Shown: positions 1 to 49,280 of the stretch, piece after piece
How the letters are laid out: each line of letters begins with the position of its first letter
How positions within the stretch are numbered: the stretch's first letter is position 1
Assembly: GCF_027409185.1 (NCBI RefSeq)
Contig: NC_084472.1
Location: forward strand, 17,408,524-17,472,523
Origin: Cynocephalus volans
Lineage: Eukaryota > Chordata > Mammalia > Dermoptera > Cynocephalidae
Length of the DNA stretch: 64,000 nt
Direction of reading: 5' to 3'
The notes under the pieces: model-generated
What the model saw: only the letters and a program-made list of their open reading frames with translations
What the model was told of the DNA's origin: nothing
Databases searched by the model: none
Translations under genes and position numbers: made by a program

Positions 1-291
1 TCTGAGGAGTACAGGAGATCCATCAGAATTATCTATTAATCTTTTGAAAAACTAAGCAGATGTTAGGGCTGCGGGGAGAAACCAGGCATGAGTATAATTG
101 AAAATAAGAAAGGACAATATATAAGTCCAATACGCATTCTTGGTTAAAAACCACTTGTCTAATGTTAGTAACTCCCTAAACATTTCAAAGAAAGTTCAGC
201 TATCCCTAAAGGAATACAGAAACCTACTATAAATTAGAAACTGCCTTCAAAAAAATTGTATTTTATATACAAACTAAAGTTCATTACCAAC

Positions 292-37174
<36,883 letters not shown>

Positions 37175-37407
37175 GGCGGGGCGCGAGGGGAGGCGGCGGC
37201 GCAGGAGGGCTGGGCCTGGCGAGGGCGGCGCGGGGAAGGAGACCAGAAGCAGCTGCGGTGTCGGAGGCTGGGGCGGAGGCGCGGTGGTGGCGGCGGCTCG
37301 GGCGCGACGAGTCTCATTCAAACCGGCCACTGGCGATGACGCAGCAACACGCAGATCGCCAGCGGAGCCGCGGGGCGACTGCAGGGAGGAGGTGCGGCCT
37401 GGAGGGC

Positions 37408-37540
37408 CGAGGCGGGGCCTGGAGGGTGGCGAGAGGAGGGAGAGGGAGGGGAAAGCGGCAGAGGAGGGCGAAGCCGCGGGAGGGGGACAGGGAAGGGGCG
37501 GGACCTGGAGGGGGCGGGGAAAGGCGGGGGAGGGGCGGGC
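37408..37540. promoter_or_regulatory. GC-box cluster and G-tract cluster upstream of USP14
   Basis: The plus strand has closely spaced runs of three to five G, including several Sp1-type GGGCGG and GGCGGGGCC boxes, within 370 bp upstream of the USP14 ATG. The spacing also permits G-quadruplex folding on the strand that is template for USP14. Confidence 0.7.
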
Positions 37541-37814
37541 GGAGGGAGGGAGAGCGGGAGCATGACCGGAGCCGCCGGGGCAGGCGCGCGCCTGCGCACT
37601 GGCCGTGTGGTCCTGGAGCATCCGCGCCCCACTACAAATGGACTGGGATCTTGGCGTCCAGCTGGTACAACTGGGGATTTTTTTCTTATTGTTAGTGTAT
37701 CCAACAGAAGAGCTCGGTGCTGAGAGGCCTTGCTCTCTATCAAATTTATTGAGCCTAAAGTGTATTAAGCATTGTAAGTACATGAAATTATTGGTTACAG
37801 TCAGAATCCTAGCT

Positions 37815-37980
37815 GTTACTTACTAGCTGTATGACTTCTCCGAGCCTCAGTTTTCTTATCTATAAAATGGAGATAATATCTACATCATAGGATTGGTAAT
37901 GAGGATTAAATAAGATTAAGTGTAGAAGATGCGTAGCACAGTGCATTGTGCATTCTATGCAATAAGTGATAGCGGTTAAC
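37815..37980 (+). repeat. MIR SINE
   Basis: TTACTAGCTGTATGACTTCT, CCTCAGTTTTCTTATCTATA and GTAGCACAGTGCATTGTGCA, a clear MIR copy just outside the USP14 promoter. Confidence 0.9.
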
Positions 37981-38119
37981 ATATTACACAGTAAAAACTT
38001 GAAAGGATATTTGCATGGCTGGCCTCTCTAGATATGATAGAATTTGCAGATGATAGCAAAGTTGCCCCACATGCCAGACATTGGTAAGCCCTGGCCCACG
38101 TGAGTTTAATAGATTGAGT

Positions 38120-38153
38120 CTTCTGCTTAATGTTGACTTCTGCTTAATGTTGA
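38120..38153. repeat. 17-bp tandem duplication
   Basis: CTTCTGCTTAATGTTGA occurs twice in a row. Confidence 0.95.
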
Positions 38154-38173
38154 TTTCATTAAATAATGAATAT

Positions 38174-38245
38174 TTTATAACACGAAGGTCACGGGTTCGG
38201 ATCCTTGTACCAGCCATCCGCAAAAAAAATTTTTTTTAATTTAAA
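38174..38245 (+). mobile_element. tRNA-Ile-type SINE, 5'-truncated monomer
   Basis: TTATAACACGAAGGTCACGG, a B box and GTACCAGCCATCCGCAAAAA. Confidence 0.82.
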
Positions 38246-38314
38246 TAATATATTGGTAAGATCTTAACCTGCATGCTTATAAAGAAATAAGTAAGGTCTG
38301 CTACCTGTGGTTTA

Positions 38315-38370
38315 TTGCTTAGAACACCTCATTCCTCGTCTGTTGCTTAGAACACCTCATTCCTCATCTG
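38315..38370. repeat. 28-bp tandem duplication
   Basis: TTGCTTAGAACACCTCATTC begins each copy; one mismatch between the two. Confidence 0.93.
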
Positions 38371-38973
38371 GCCAAAAGAAATCCTGCCTAACTTTAAAGT
38401 CTTCATTTAATTCTAACTCTTTCATATAAACTTAAAGCCTGCTCCTACAATCACCCCTTACTATCAAATAGTATCACAATGTAGCTGTTTTCTTCTTTTA
38501 TTCAAGAAGTATATATTGAGCCCCAGACACTAGATACACAAGCTATGGGTACAAAGATGAATTAAACAATGGTCCTGCCCTAATAAGACTGAGAATATAG
38601 TAGGAATATTAAAACATGCACACATTAATTACATGGCTCTCTAAATTAGAGCTCTTGGCTATAAGCAACAGAAAGCAGAAAACTGATTGGTAGTATGTAG
38701 AGTAGCTAATAGAATCAACAGGAAAACCAGTGAATCAGGCACAGAAAATGGATAGGGACCGAGGAAAATGGCTGCGGGGAACAAAGGCAAGGTCATGTCA
38801 CAGAAACAGTCTGGCTGCTCCTGCCACCATCTCCGTGAGTAATTCCTAATTCTGTACTACCTTACTTCCTCAAGATTCAGTGTCCTGCGCGAGAGTATAT
38901 AATTGACCGGTGTGCCCTTACCCTCCAAGTCAGGGATGGAGAAAGGAACGTGGACTGCCCCAAATGGTAAAGC

Positions 38974-39457
38974 TGTGTATTAGTTTCCCATGACTGCTGT
39001 AATGAATTACCACGAATGTAATGGCTTAAAACAACACAGATTTATTCTACAGTTCTGGTGGTCAAGAGTCCGAGAATGGTCTTGACCTTAAGGTGTTGGC
39101 AGGGCTGCATTCCTTCTGAAGGCTCTTGGAGAATATCGATTCCTTACCTTGTCCAGATTGTAGAGGCTATCCGCATTCCTCGGCTCCTGGCTCCATTCCA
39201 GCAATGGCATCACTCCGACCTCTGCTCCTGTTGTCACTGTTCCTTCGCTAACTCTGACCTTGACCTCCCTCTTTATAAAGCCCCTTGTGATTTCACTGGC
39301 TCCCCATGGATAAACCAAGACAATCTCCTCATCTTGAGATGTTTATTTAGCTTAATCACATCAGCAAATCCCTTTTGGAAAGTAACATTTTCACAGGTTC
39401 AGGAGATTAGGACGTGGACAAATTCTTTGGTAGGAAACCAGCAGTCTCTGCCATACA
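38974..39457 (+). repeat. Solo LTR of MLT/ERVL type
   Basis: Starts TGTATTAGTTTCCCATGACT and contains GGCTTAAAACAACACAGATT, GGCAGGGCTGCATTCCTTCT, CACAGGTTCAGGAGATTAGG: a well-known ancient LTR type with TG...CA ends. No internal viral genes are seen. Exact subfamily is uncertain. Confidence 0.75.
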
Positions 39458-39479
39458 CGTGTTGGTTTCTCTAATAAAT

Positions 39480-40070
39480 AATCTTCAAGCCTGTAAAGTT
39501 TTCCTAAAACAAGTGACAAAACTCCTAGATGTTTAGTTTTCTCAACTGTAAAATGAAATGATAGTATCTGTCCCTGGACTCTCTCAGCATTGTAAGTTCT
39601 AAATAGCTAGTTAAGTGCATATATGTCAGGAATAATGACCAAATAGAGTTGATCCAGAACAGAACAAATAGCAGATGCACTCATATGCTTAACATCTGCT
39701 TTCCAGGCTAAGTTTAATTCCCAAAGTTTTTATTATTGAAGCCAAAACAGAAGTATATGATTTGTAATCCTCAACTTCAAAAAGTTTCTTTCAGAAAAAA
39801 AAATCTGCACAACTGGACACAAATCAATTGTTCTGGACTATGACTAATACTTCCCTACCTGTACTACCTCTATTAAATTCAGTGATGCTCGAATGTACTG
39901 TGCTTTCCTGCCTTCCATTTTATCTTTTTTGTGTGTGTATACAGTATCTTTTTATCTTCATCTTTTCTCTTTCCTTTCCATCTAAACTATGAATATTTCT
40001 TTGCACCTCCTTAAGAAATATTTGACGATTAATTCAATTAGAGAATTCAGGAGCATTTCATACTCTGAAG
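39480..40070. other. Intergenic, no gene
   Basis: Sequence without a recognisable gene or repeat. It has short ancient MIR-like words (TCAACTGTAAAATGAAATGA). Confidence 0.45.
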
Positions 40071-40074
40071 CACC

Positions 40075-40215
40075 TTAATAATTATAATTAGATTGCTGCT
40101 TCATATCTGGACAGTGACTGTGTCTACCTTGTTCATCTCTTTGTCTCCTAGGCCTGGCACAGACCCAGCATGAAGTAGGCATTTTATATATTTGCTCCAT
40201 GAATGGATTAGGGTA
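40075..40215 (+). repeat. L2 3' end
   Basis: GGACAGTGACTGTGTCTACC, CCTAGGCCTGGCACAGACC and GTAGGCATTTTATATATTTG follow the L2 terminal consensus. Confidence 0.75.
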
Positions 40216-41549
40216 TTGGTGGGAGGAATTTAGAGAAGAAAGAGATTGAAGTGGGTGAGAGGCAGATGGGGGCAGGAGGGTTCTAGAGAAATAGAGAAAA
40301 AGCAAAACTGCAAAGCAATCAAATTTATTAATTCAATAATTATTTATTGATTGTGTAGTCATGGGCCTTGCATTCCAGGAGCTCACAGTCTATCAGAAAA
40401 TGTACAAAAATTATTAAAATTCATAATAACTATGCATATGAGGATAGAAGGGAGACTAGCTGGAATAGGGCAGAGACGTATGTGTGGGGCTGTGGTAACT
40501 GATAAGGTAGAGTGGGTAATATGGGGTGTGATTAGGGAGAGCCTGAAGGCCAAGATAAAAAGATTAGTCTCCATTAAGGGGGGATGGGGGGGTCCTATCT
40601 TCTTAAAGTCACAAACAATTAAAGTAATATTGAAATTTCCATGTGCCAGACTTTTCCAGATCTCTCTCATATCAAAGCAAAAATGTAACCAAAGTCAAGA
40701 ATTCTTACATAGGGATCCCCGTGAGTCAAGGCAGGAAGGCCACTTTAATGTTCTCTACTTTTAAAATTAGTAAAGTAATAACTAAGTACAAGGTTTAAAA
40801 TTCAAACAGTTAACAGGAAAACATTTGAAGAAAAACCAAATCTTCCTATTCCCCACCCCCAATCTCACTTCTCACAGGCAACTGACTTTAACCCTTTCTG
40901 ATTCTAGGTCTTCTGGTAAGTTACCTCCAGAATTCTAAATAATATGCTTATAACCCTATTTCTTAATTTAAGTTTAGGCAATATCTGTTGAACCCCCTTT
41001 GTAAACTATGAGGATGTAGCTCAGTTATGCTATATAAACTTCCCCCACCCTTTCGTCCTCCCTCCTCCCAATTTCTATAAGTTTTAGTTCTTTTGTTAGT
41101 TACTTACATCTCCATTTCTTATCCCATAGACCTTAGACTGTTTCAAAAATTAGAATTTCTTGCCTTCCCTTTCTCTTCTGTCTCCTCTTTCACTTTCCAG
41201 TTTCTTTCAGCTATACCATTACTTTTATATAGTTAAAGATTTTCAACAACAGAAATTAAGACTGTTACAGAATCAACAAGAAATGGGCAAAAATTACAGA
41301 AGCTCCAGAGAGTTAGGGACCAGGAATGATCTGCTGGCAATGAAAGTCTGCTCAAGACGATGCTGTTTAGATGAATAAATTCTTTCACCATATTATTAAC
41401 TATACACTAACAGTTATTTTAGTGGAGTATGTAGGTGATAAACTCTTTTGCATAAATAGGACTTTAACAGATTTTTTTCAGTAAGGTTCTGAGGTTGGTC
41501 GTGAACTTTTGTATTGTATGTATGTTTGCAAATATCTTTATTTCTATCT

Positions 41550-41645
41550 TGTTTATTTATTTATTTTTGCTGCTGGCCTTTCAAACCCTTGACCTTGGTG
41601 TTATCAGTACCATGCTCTCCCAAGTGAGCTAACTGGTCAGTCCTT
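41550..41645 (-). mobile_element. tRNA-Ile-type SINE, monomer
   Basis: Reverse copy: ACCTTGGTGTTATCAGTACC, AGTGAGCTAACTGGTCAG, with a TTTA-rich head. Confidence 0.85.
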
Positions 41646-42416
41646 TTTTTTTCTTTTTTCTTTTTTCTTTTTGTAATCCTATTCTTGTTGATAGTTTAGG
41701 TGAATTGAGATTAGTAGATTGACAGTAATTTTCTCTCAGCACTTTGAAGATATTTAATTGTCTCTGTCATCTAGTATCACTGAACAGGCTTTTTTTGGTG
41801 AAGTTTAATTGTTACTTTATAGATAGCATCCTTTTTCTCTGGTAACTCTTAAAATTTTCCTTTTATTTTAATATTATGCACTTTCATTAGGATGTGTCTG
41901 GGTATGTACTTAATTTGTCCATCTCAATACTAGGTGTAAACTTTTGGGCTGAGACTTATGTTCTTGAATACTTCTTATTCTCTCCTTGGAATTACAGTTG
42001 GATTTTTGTTCCTTTCTCTTATCTGGCCTCTCATACATTTTATCTTTATCTCTGTGGTATATTATGTTTGAATTCTCAGTACTATCCTCCAAATCTTTAA
42101 TTGTCTTTTTAATGTGTCAAGCCAACAAGTTTTCCCATACATTGTTTTATATTTTGATGATTATGTTTTGTACCTCAAAGATTGCTTATTGATTCCTTTT
42201 TGTACTTTTTTCTTTCTTGAATTGTATAATATTTGCCTGTTTTTAATAATTTATTTGTCTTTTTTAAGAAGATATGATTCCTTCAAATTTTTTTGTCGTT
42301 ACTATTTTTTTAACTTATCATTTTGAAATAATTTCAACTTAGTTAATTTGCAAGAATAATGAAAAAAACCTTCACTTAGACTCAGGTTCACCAATTAACA
42401 TTTTGCTTTCTCTCTT

Positions 42417-42418
<2 letters not shown>

Positions 42419-42472
<54 letters not shown>
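42419..42472. repeat. Compound (TC)n(AC)n microsatellite
   Basis: Pure TC run followed by about 19 AC units, directly abutting the hairpin element at 42473. Confidence 0.97.
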
Positions 42473-42474
<2 letters not shown>

Positions 42475-42552
42475 GGCACTTTAAAAAGTTCATGGAAAAA
42501 TGCAATTAAAAGATAATATTAATCTTTCCATGAACTTTTTGAAGACCCTTCG
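42473..42552. mobile_element. Mariner-like miniature inverted-repeat element
   Basis: Arms AAAAAGTTCATGGAAA (42483-42498) and TTTCCATGAACTTTTT (42525-42540) are perfectly complementary around a 26-nt loop, with GGGGC and GAAGACCC outer ends and TA at the right flank. A related one-ended copy is at 22806-22850. I recall this terminus as mariner-type, but family is not certain. Confidence 0.7.
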
Positions 42553-44594
42553 TATATATAAATGCACTCTCATGAATTATTCTTAACCACTGCAGAGTAA
42601 GTTGCAGATATGATGTTCCTTCAACTCTTAATTCAGTGTATATTCCCTAAGAACAAGGACACTCACATAACCATGGGAGGACTGTTAAAATCAAGATATG
42701 CAACATTAATACAATACTATTAATCCATAGACCTCACTCAAATTTTTGTATAATGTCTTTTATAGTAGTTTTTTTCTAGTCCAGGATCCAATCTAGGATC
42801 ATGCATTTCATTTAGCATCATGCTTTTTAAACTTCTTTGATCTCAAACAATCATTCAACCTAATTTTAAAATCTTTTAAAGACTTTTACAAAAAAATAAA
42901 TTCTTTTAGAATAAAATCATAATACCAGTTGTGTGGAGGATGGTACCATGAACTTCTATATTCCCAGTATCCAGGTTAAACAAAAACTTAAGTTTTGCCC
43001 ATTTGCCTCATCTATCCTTTTTTCCCTCTTTCTTTGCTTAAGAACTTCAGTTAACCATCTCTAAGAATATATGGATTATTTTCTTATATAATCACAATGT
43101 CATTATCATACTTAACAAAATTAACAATAACTTCTTGATATCACCTATTATGTAGACCATAATCAACTTCCCCAGTTGTCTTAAAAATGTTTTTCATTGC
43201 TGGTTTTTTTTTTTGTTTTTTTTTTTTGTCTGTTTTTAGTTGCAGTTGATTTGCTAGAATTGAGGTCCAAATGACATCCATCTGTTACATTTGGTTGTTA
43301 TGCCTCTTTAGTTTCTTTTAAAATAAAGCTGTTGCCTTTTCCTACCCCACCCCTTTATTTTCATGCAGCTGTCTTTCAGAAAAGTCAGGTGAGTTGTTCC
43401 ATAATATAAAATGTCACATATTCTGGAATTGTTGGCTTGCTTCTTTGTGGTATCATTCAACTTCTTTCCTCACATATTTTTTGTAAAAAGAAATTAGCTA
43501 TAGAGACGTGATCAGATTCTGGATAAACATTTTTTGACAAAAATACTCCAAGGGTGATGCATGTGCTTCACGTTGGGTTGTTGGTTTCAGGAGGCACACC
43601 ACGACTGATTGTCCCACACTTTGTGATCAGATAAGTTTGATCGGTGGGCACAGGTGAGGCAGTATGCTCTCTCCATTGTTAGGCTGTCCACCCATCATTT
43701 AATGGTTTCATCCATTGATGATCCTGCCTAATTCAATTCTTTCCCTAAGGTTAAAAAATGATTTATTATTCTAACATTTATTAAATACTCGTTAGCCGTA
43801 TTCTTCCATAAAGCATCTTCTTTAACTCTGCTATTTTTCACTCTAGAACACTTTCACATAGAAAAATCAGGCTAAATATTTAATACTTTCCCTTTCGTTG
43901 TCAATTTCTAGAGTCAGACATCAGTGCTCTGGTTATCGACGTGGTGTCCATTTGTCTTGCTCTTTCTCTTGTACCATTATGAATTCATTATATAGGCAAC
44001 GTGCTTCAGTCCATTTGCAGGATGATTTTGAGTAGGTATCTCACAAATCTCTCTCTCACTCTGTTTTTATTCCTCCTTTCTTCTGTTCTTGTGCTGATAT
44101 TTCCCAGCCTAGGGTTTGGGGGTTCCTGTTCCGTGTTGGCATTTGGGATATCATAGATCCAGTCACTAAGTCAAGGGCCAGTTCATTCAGTAACTGGTCA
44201 TATAGCTCTATCGTTACCCTTCTGTCTTCCTAGACCCACAGCTCCCCAGAGGGAGGCAGAGTTTTTTATTTGTTTGCTTGCTTGCTTTTTAAAAAAAGTT
44301 TATTCTTTGTTTTCAGCCTGTTTCATGGATAGGGCAATTCTTCCTTAGCCTCTGGCTTCAAGCATTGATCTACTCTTATTCCCTTTTTCAAGATGAGCAT
44401 TTTTTACCTGTTATCCCACAAGAGCTAAACTCCTTGTCACCTCTGCCTCCTTGTCACCTCTGCCTGCCTCCAACCCCACAGTCCAGCAGGTCATGGCTCC
44501 AGTTCCACTCACCACTTTGATATAGTGCTCCATTTCTGGTCTATGGGCATGTTTATTTTGTTTTTGAGCCCAGCTGTGAGTTTGTATGTGCGAG

Positions 44595-44628
44595 GTGTGT
44601 GTGTGTGTGTGTGTTGTGTGTGTGTGTC
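44595..44628. repeat. (GT)n microsatellite
   Basis: About 16 GT units with one interruption. Confidence 0.95.
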
Positions 44629-45199
44629 TAAGGAAGTCTTTATTTCTCCTCCATTATTTTTTAAATTAGGACTATTTTTTAGAGCAGTTTTAGGTTCACA
44701 GAAAAACTGAGTGTTAAGTATGAGAGTTCCCATATGCCCCCTTTCCAGCTTTCCTGACCGTCAACATCACCTATCAATGTGGTACATTTGTTACAATCAA
44801 TAAACCATCACTGACACATCATTATAACCCAAAGTCCATGGTTTAAATTAGGGTTCACTCTGTGTTGTACATTCTATGAGTTTTCACAAATGTATAATGT
44901 CATATATCCACCATTACTGTATCATACAGAGTAGTTTCATTGCCCTAAAGATCCTCTGTGTTCCACCTGTTCATCCTTCCCTCCTCCCTAACTCCTGGCA
45001 GCCACTTATCTTCTTACTGTCTCCATAATTTTGCCTTTTCCAGAATGTCATATAGTTGGAATCTTACAGTATGTAGCCTTTTCACATTGGATTGACTTCT
45101 TTCACTTAGCAATATGCATTTGTTTCCTCCATGTCTTTTCAAAGCTCATTTCTTTTTAGTGCTGAATAATAGTGCATTGTATGGATGTATCATCAATTC

Positions 45200-45320
45200 A
45201 AATGTTATTCTCATCCAGAAACACCCTCACACACACACACAGAACAATGGTTGGCCAAGTGTCTGGGTACCCCATGGCCCAGTTGAGTTGACACATAAAA
45301 TTAACCATCACAACTGCTAT
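45200..45320 (+). repeat. LTR 3' end fragment (MaLR-type)
   Basis: GTTATTCTCATCCAGAAACA and GAGTTGACACATAAAATTAA followed by CCATCACA resemble the end of an MLT-type LTR. Low detail. Confidence 0.45.
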
Positions 45321-45616
45321 ACTAAAAAAATCATGACACCACCAAATTAGGAGAGTCAGCTTTACTGACAATCAAAACAAAACTCAATGGCAGGAGGAAA
45401 GTTCTTCCCACCCCCAAAAATTGATATGCTGAAACCAGAAGAAAGGCAAAATGGATATTAGGTGGCAAAACCACAAATATACCCTATAATAAGTCTCTGG
45501 CCCTGCCATCAAGAGACTAAAATGACCCCAAAGTTTCACCAACACTGTTTACAAAAGCATGTAAAAGTGTTCAAGTATATTATGTTGCATTCAAAGGTAT
45601 TTATATCAGACAAGTC

Positions 45617-46043
45617 TGATATAGTTTAGATATGTTTGTCCCCCCGAAGCTCCTGTTGAAATTTAATCCCCACTGTGACAGTGTTAAGAGGGTAGGAAAT
45701 CCTATTATGGTAATTGAAAGGTGGGGCCATGAAGAGTTGATTAGATTATGAGGACCCTGAATGGGGTCCATTATGTGAATGGGTTAATCCATTATGGTTT
45801 GATGATGGTCATGGGTGTGGTTCTGATGGCTTTGAAAGGAGAGCCAGTGAGGAGGTTAGCTCTCTCTCTGCTCAGACATCTGCCGTTTGACACCCTGCAT
45901 TGCTGTCACCACCCTCTAAAGAAGGCCCTCACCAAATATGTTCCCAAGACTTTGGATTTCCCAGCCTCCAGAGCTATAAGCAATAGATATCATTTCTTTA
46001 TAAATTACCCTGTTTCTTAAATCAACAGAAATGGACTAATACA
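45617..46043 (+). repeat. Solo MaLR LTR, MST type
   Basis: TGATATAGTTTAGATATGTT start, GGTGGGGCCATGAAGAGTTG, TTCTTTATAAATTACCCTGT and GAAATGGACTAATACA end: MST-like MaLR LTR. No internal region. Confidence 0.85.
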
Positions 46044-46744
46044 AAGTCTAATGGTATAATCACTATGGAATGAGCAAAACATCTTTTAATTAGTTTCCCA
46101 CTACAACCTTAGCTCCTGATGCTTTATTACTCTCCTTTAATTATGTAAACAATTTTTCAGTATGATATTCCTGGCACTATGGTCATAAGCAGCTATTTTG
46201 ATAAGGTTTAACTCAAGAATACCTATTCTGGCATGTCTTTAATTAAAACTGATAACCATGCTTATTTATTTGTTAAGATTTTTAAATTTTAGGCTATCGA
46301 GTATAATTTATACATGTACTATACACTTAAATGTGAAAAGGTATCAACTAAATTACTGAAGTTGACACTTGCTTTCACAGCTCTTAACACTGAGATGGGG
46401 GCCATTTATTTGGTTCTGGAAAATAATTTAGATGACTCTGGAAGAAAGAGTTCATTATCCCAATACGGAAACATATATGCTTCCTCTAGACTAGTTTTGA
46501 ATGAAAGGCTGAGATTCTTGTAAACTCCTAAGATGTCAGTATCTTTAAAAACCAAGAAGTGAGCTACTTATATTTAATTCATTTTTTCTGTTTTAAATAT
46601 CAACACACATCCTGAAGTTTATCTTATTGATTAATAAATTTAAAAATATAATTTTTTTTACTCTCTTTAACAAATCTATAATGAGATAAATGATAATTTT
46701 CATAACATGTACTTTAGAGCAAGAGTTTTGGAATACTGAAGCAG
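46044..46744. other. Intergenic, no gene
   Basis: AT-rich sequence; an open frame at 46314-46523 has no recognisable product. Confidence 0.5.
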
Positions 46745-46765
46745 AAAATAAAAGTGGAGAACTGG

Positions 46766-46938
46766 GGCCGGCCCGTGGCTCACTCGGGAGAGTGCGGTGC
46801 TGATAACACCAAGGCCCCGGGTTTGGATCCCATATAGGGATGGCCGGTTCGCTCACTGGCTGAGCGTGGTGCTGACAACACCAAGTCAAGGGTTAAGATC
46901 CCCTTACCGGTCATCTTTTTTTAAAAAAAAAAAATAAT
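46766..46938 (+). mobile_element. tRNA-Ile-type SINE, dimer
   Basis: Best-preserved dimer: GGGGCCGGCCCGTGGCTCAC start. Perfect 21-bp target-site duplication at 46745-46765 and 46939-46959 (contains AAAGTGGAGAACTGG). Confidence 0.97.
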
Positions 46939-46959
46939 AAAATAAAAGTGGAGAACTGG

Positions 46960-48167
46960 GTTGCAATAATAGAAATAGTGGTTTAAAATCTGCTCCTGTG
47001 CTGTCAAGTAATTTCTTAGCTGTACAGGATACTCTGTAAAAAAAATAACAGTGGTGTCCTTGTTTTTCCACTAGCAACTCACCTGGGAACCATAGCAACA
47101 AGACTAGAAATTGTTCTCCTAGAAACCTTCACACATTTTAACAAAGTCTGGTGGTAGACAGTGTGCGTGGGAGGGAAATTGTAGGAAAATATGTAGACAC
47201 CTCCCAAATGACAACAGATTATTTGTAATCATATATATTTTATCATTTCCAATCTATTTTTGATCCTCACAATCAGATTTCTTTGATTCCACAGAAAAGT
47301 TCATTTACACTAAAACTTCTCATACTAATGATTCCCAGGTTATTTTTCACTATACACCTATTTATCAAATCCCTTTTATGATTTTTACTGTTTCTTTAAA
47401 TATAAAATTTGTCATAATTTCCTAGTTTTCCCAGTAGCTATGAAAAAAATTCGTTGCTTTTGCCTCTTCTTTTTGGAACAGCAGCCTGATTTTTCTTTGC
47501 AAACCAATCCTTCCTCCATTTTCAATACAGGGGGATTGTGTGGGTCTGACCTTACATGACTCTGGTATAACCAATCAGAACACTGTTTCCCTCTGCCCAT
47601 AGTGATTGGTTCAAGGATAGACAGGTGACTCAGGCAATGAGAGGATTTCCCCAGGTCCCTGGAATTTTTAAGCAAAAGAAATGCTCTTTGGGCTGATATC
47701 GCTACATTTCTAGAATGTAGGCCTGATGCTACAGTGATATGAGTAGGCTCTGTGAGAAGGAGGCCAACCCAAAGAAGAAAACTGAGCTGGAGACACAAGG
47801 ATCCTGACAGCGTTATTTGAGCCACTGGATTCATGCTCCAGAAAGCTAGTTTTTCCCCTGATTTTTCACAAATGTTTAAATGTTTTCTGTAATCACGTTT
47901 TATGTGATGAATGATAATATGTATTCTTATTTATGAAAAAGCAATCATTTTAATAACTCAGTTTTGTGACAAAGCTATATGTGGTAGATGCAGTATTATG
48001 ACTTGGAGACCTAGGTTCTATCCTATTTTGTCTCTAATTGCAATTTAAGACATGGACACATTACAATTTTCCTACAAGTAGGGACTACACTTTCCTGGAA
48101 AAAAGAAAAATGCTTTGAAGACGCTAATGGAGACCATTCCATAATGAAGGAAAGAGGATGTTGTTTT
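46960..48167. other. Intergenic, old repeat of unsure class at 47480-47850
   Basis: 47480-47850 carries words seen in ancient LTR or DNA repeats (CCAATCAGAACACTG, AGTGATTGGTTCAAGGATAG). No gene is visible. Confidence 0.4.
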
Positions 48168-48187
48168 TTGTGTGTGGTTTTTTTTTT

Positions 48188-48315
48188 TCATTCTTTCGTG
48201 ACGGGTACTCAGCCAGTAGTGCACCGGTCATTCCTATATAGGATCCGAACCCGCGACGGGAGCGTTGCCGTGCTCCCAGCGCAGCACTCTACCGAGTGCA
48301 CCACGAGCTCGGCCC
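48188..48315 (-). mobile_element. tRNA-Ile-type SINE, GC-rich form
   Basis: Reverse copy with the hairpin stem nearly intact. Flanked by TTGTGTGTGGTTTTTTTT on both sides (from 48168 and from 48316). Confidence 0.94.
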
Positions 48316-49011
48316 TTGTGTGTGGTTTTTTTTTGCACCATTAATGCCTGGTAATTTTGAAAATGTTCTCCTTGAAAAAAATCACATGAATATTGAAATA
48401 CAATTAATAGCTGGCTAGGATTTCTAAATTGGAATCCTAAAAATAGTAATACTGCAGATAAGACACCCTGTCTAACCATGAGGACCTTCAGAGAGTAATG
48501 TCTAATGTACTACTTCCTCACCCCGAATCTCAGGTAAATTTCTGTTTTGGCCAGTTCTCACCCAATATCATAAAGGGCATGGAATTCTGGAAAACACAGG
48601 TCCAGTATGGCCAAGTTGACCTGGCACAAAACCAGAGAGAACCTTTTATCACTTCATTATATTGTAGTTATCTTTCCATGTCTGTACATATAAATCTACA
48701 TCAGTGTTTGTCATGGGTATAGAGAATTTTGTAATTCAGTTGTTAATAGACTATTTAAGATATTTAGGTTTATAATTTTTTTGCTATTATAAAGATAATG
48801 ATACAAGTTGTTCTATGACACTCAAGATACAAGAAATGTAGCATTTATTTTTCTATATACAATAACATCCATATATGTGCCCCTATTTCTCCTGTTTTCC
48901 AATGTAGATAAGAAATTTGTTACCAATGGGGTGACAATGTCCCAGTCTGTGCTGGTTGTCTTGGCGTAATTAACCCCTTTTCTCTTTCCAAATATCCCTA
49001 TTCATTTTTTG

Positions 49012-49082
49012 CGTCTGGCCTGTACAGGGATTGAACCCTGGACCTTGGTGTTACCAGCATCAAGTGAGCTAAACAGCCAGCT
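49012..49082 (-). mobile_element. tRNA-Ile-type SINE, monomer
   Basis: CTGGCCTGTACAGGGATTGA, ACCTTGGTGTTACCAGCATC; slightly deleted. Confidence 0.83.
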
Positions 49083-49089
49083 CCCCAAT

Positions 49090-49092
<3 letters not shown>

Positions 49093-49120
<28 letters not shown>

Positions 49121-49280
49121 TTTTAAAAAGATGACCGGTAAGAGGATCTCAACCCTTGGCTTGGTGTTGTCAGCACCATGCTCAGCCAGTGAGCAAACTG
49201 GCCATCCCTATATAGGATCCGAACCTGTGGCCTTGGTGTTATCAGCAGCGCACTCTACCGAGTGAGCCACGGGCCGGCCT
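49093..49280 (-). mobile_element. tRNA-Ile-type SINE, dimer, inserted at the edge of the monomer
   Basis: Reverse dimer with (TTTA)n head. Perfect 17-bp target-site duplication GCCAGCTCCCCAATTTA at 49076-49092 and 49281-49297, partly made of the older monomer. Confidence 0.95.

Larger units (their letters stand above)
40760..45190 (-). repeat. L1M/L1ME 3' regions, antisense, several pieces
   Basis: Reverse-strand L1 UTR words: CAGCACTTTGAAGATATTTA and GGATGTGTCTGGGTATGTAC (41700-42340), TTCACTTAGACTCAGGTTCA (42370), CTTGATATCACCTATTATGT (43130), and finally GCTGAATAATAGTGCATTGT (45163), the reverse of the L1 ORF2 end. A SINE, a microsatellite and a mariner-like hairpin are nested. Confidence 0.75.

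Noticed and set aside
39058..39474. 138-codon open frame
   Set aside because: It lies inside a solo LTR and matches no viral or host protein; chance open frame.
38974..46043. Endogenous retrovirus with coding genes
   Set aside because: Only solo LTRs of MLT/MST type are seen; there is no internal gag- or pol-like sequence between them.
47412..47834. 140-codon minus-strand open frame
   Set aside because: It covers what looks like an ancient repeat. No protein similarity and no supporting splice sites.
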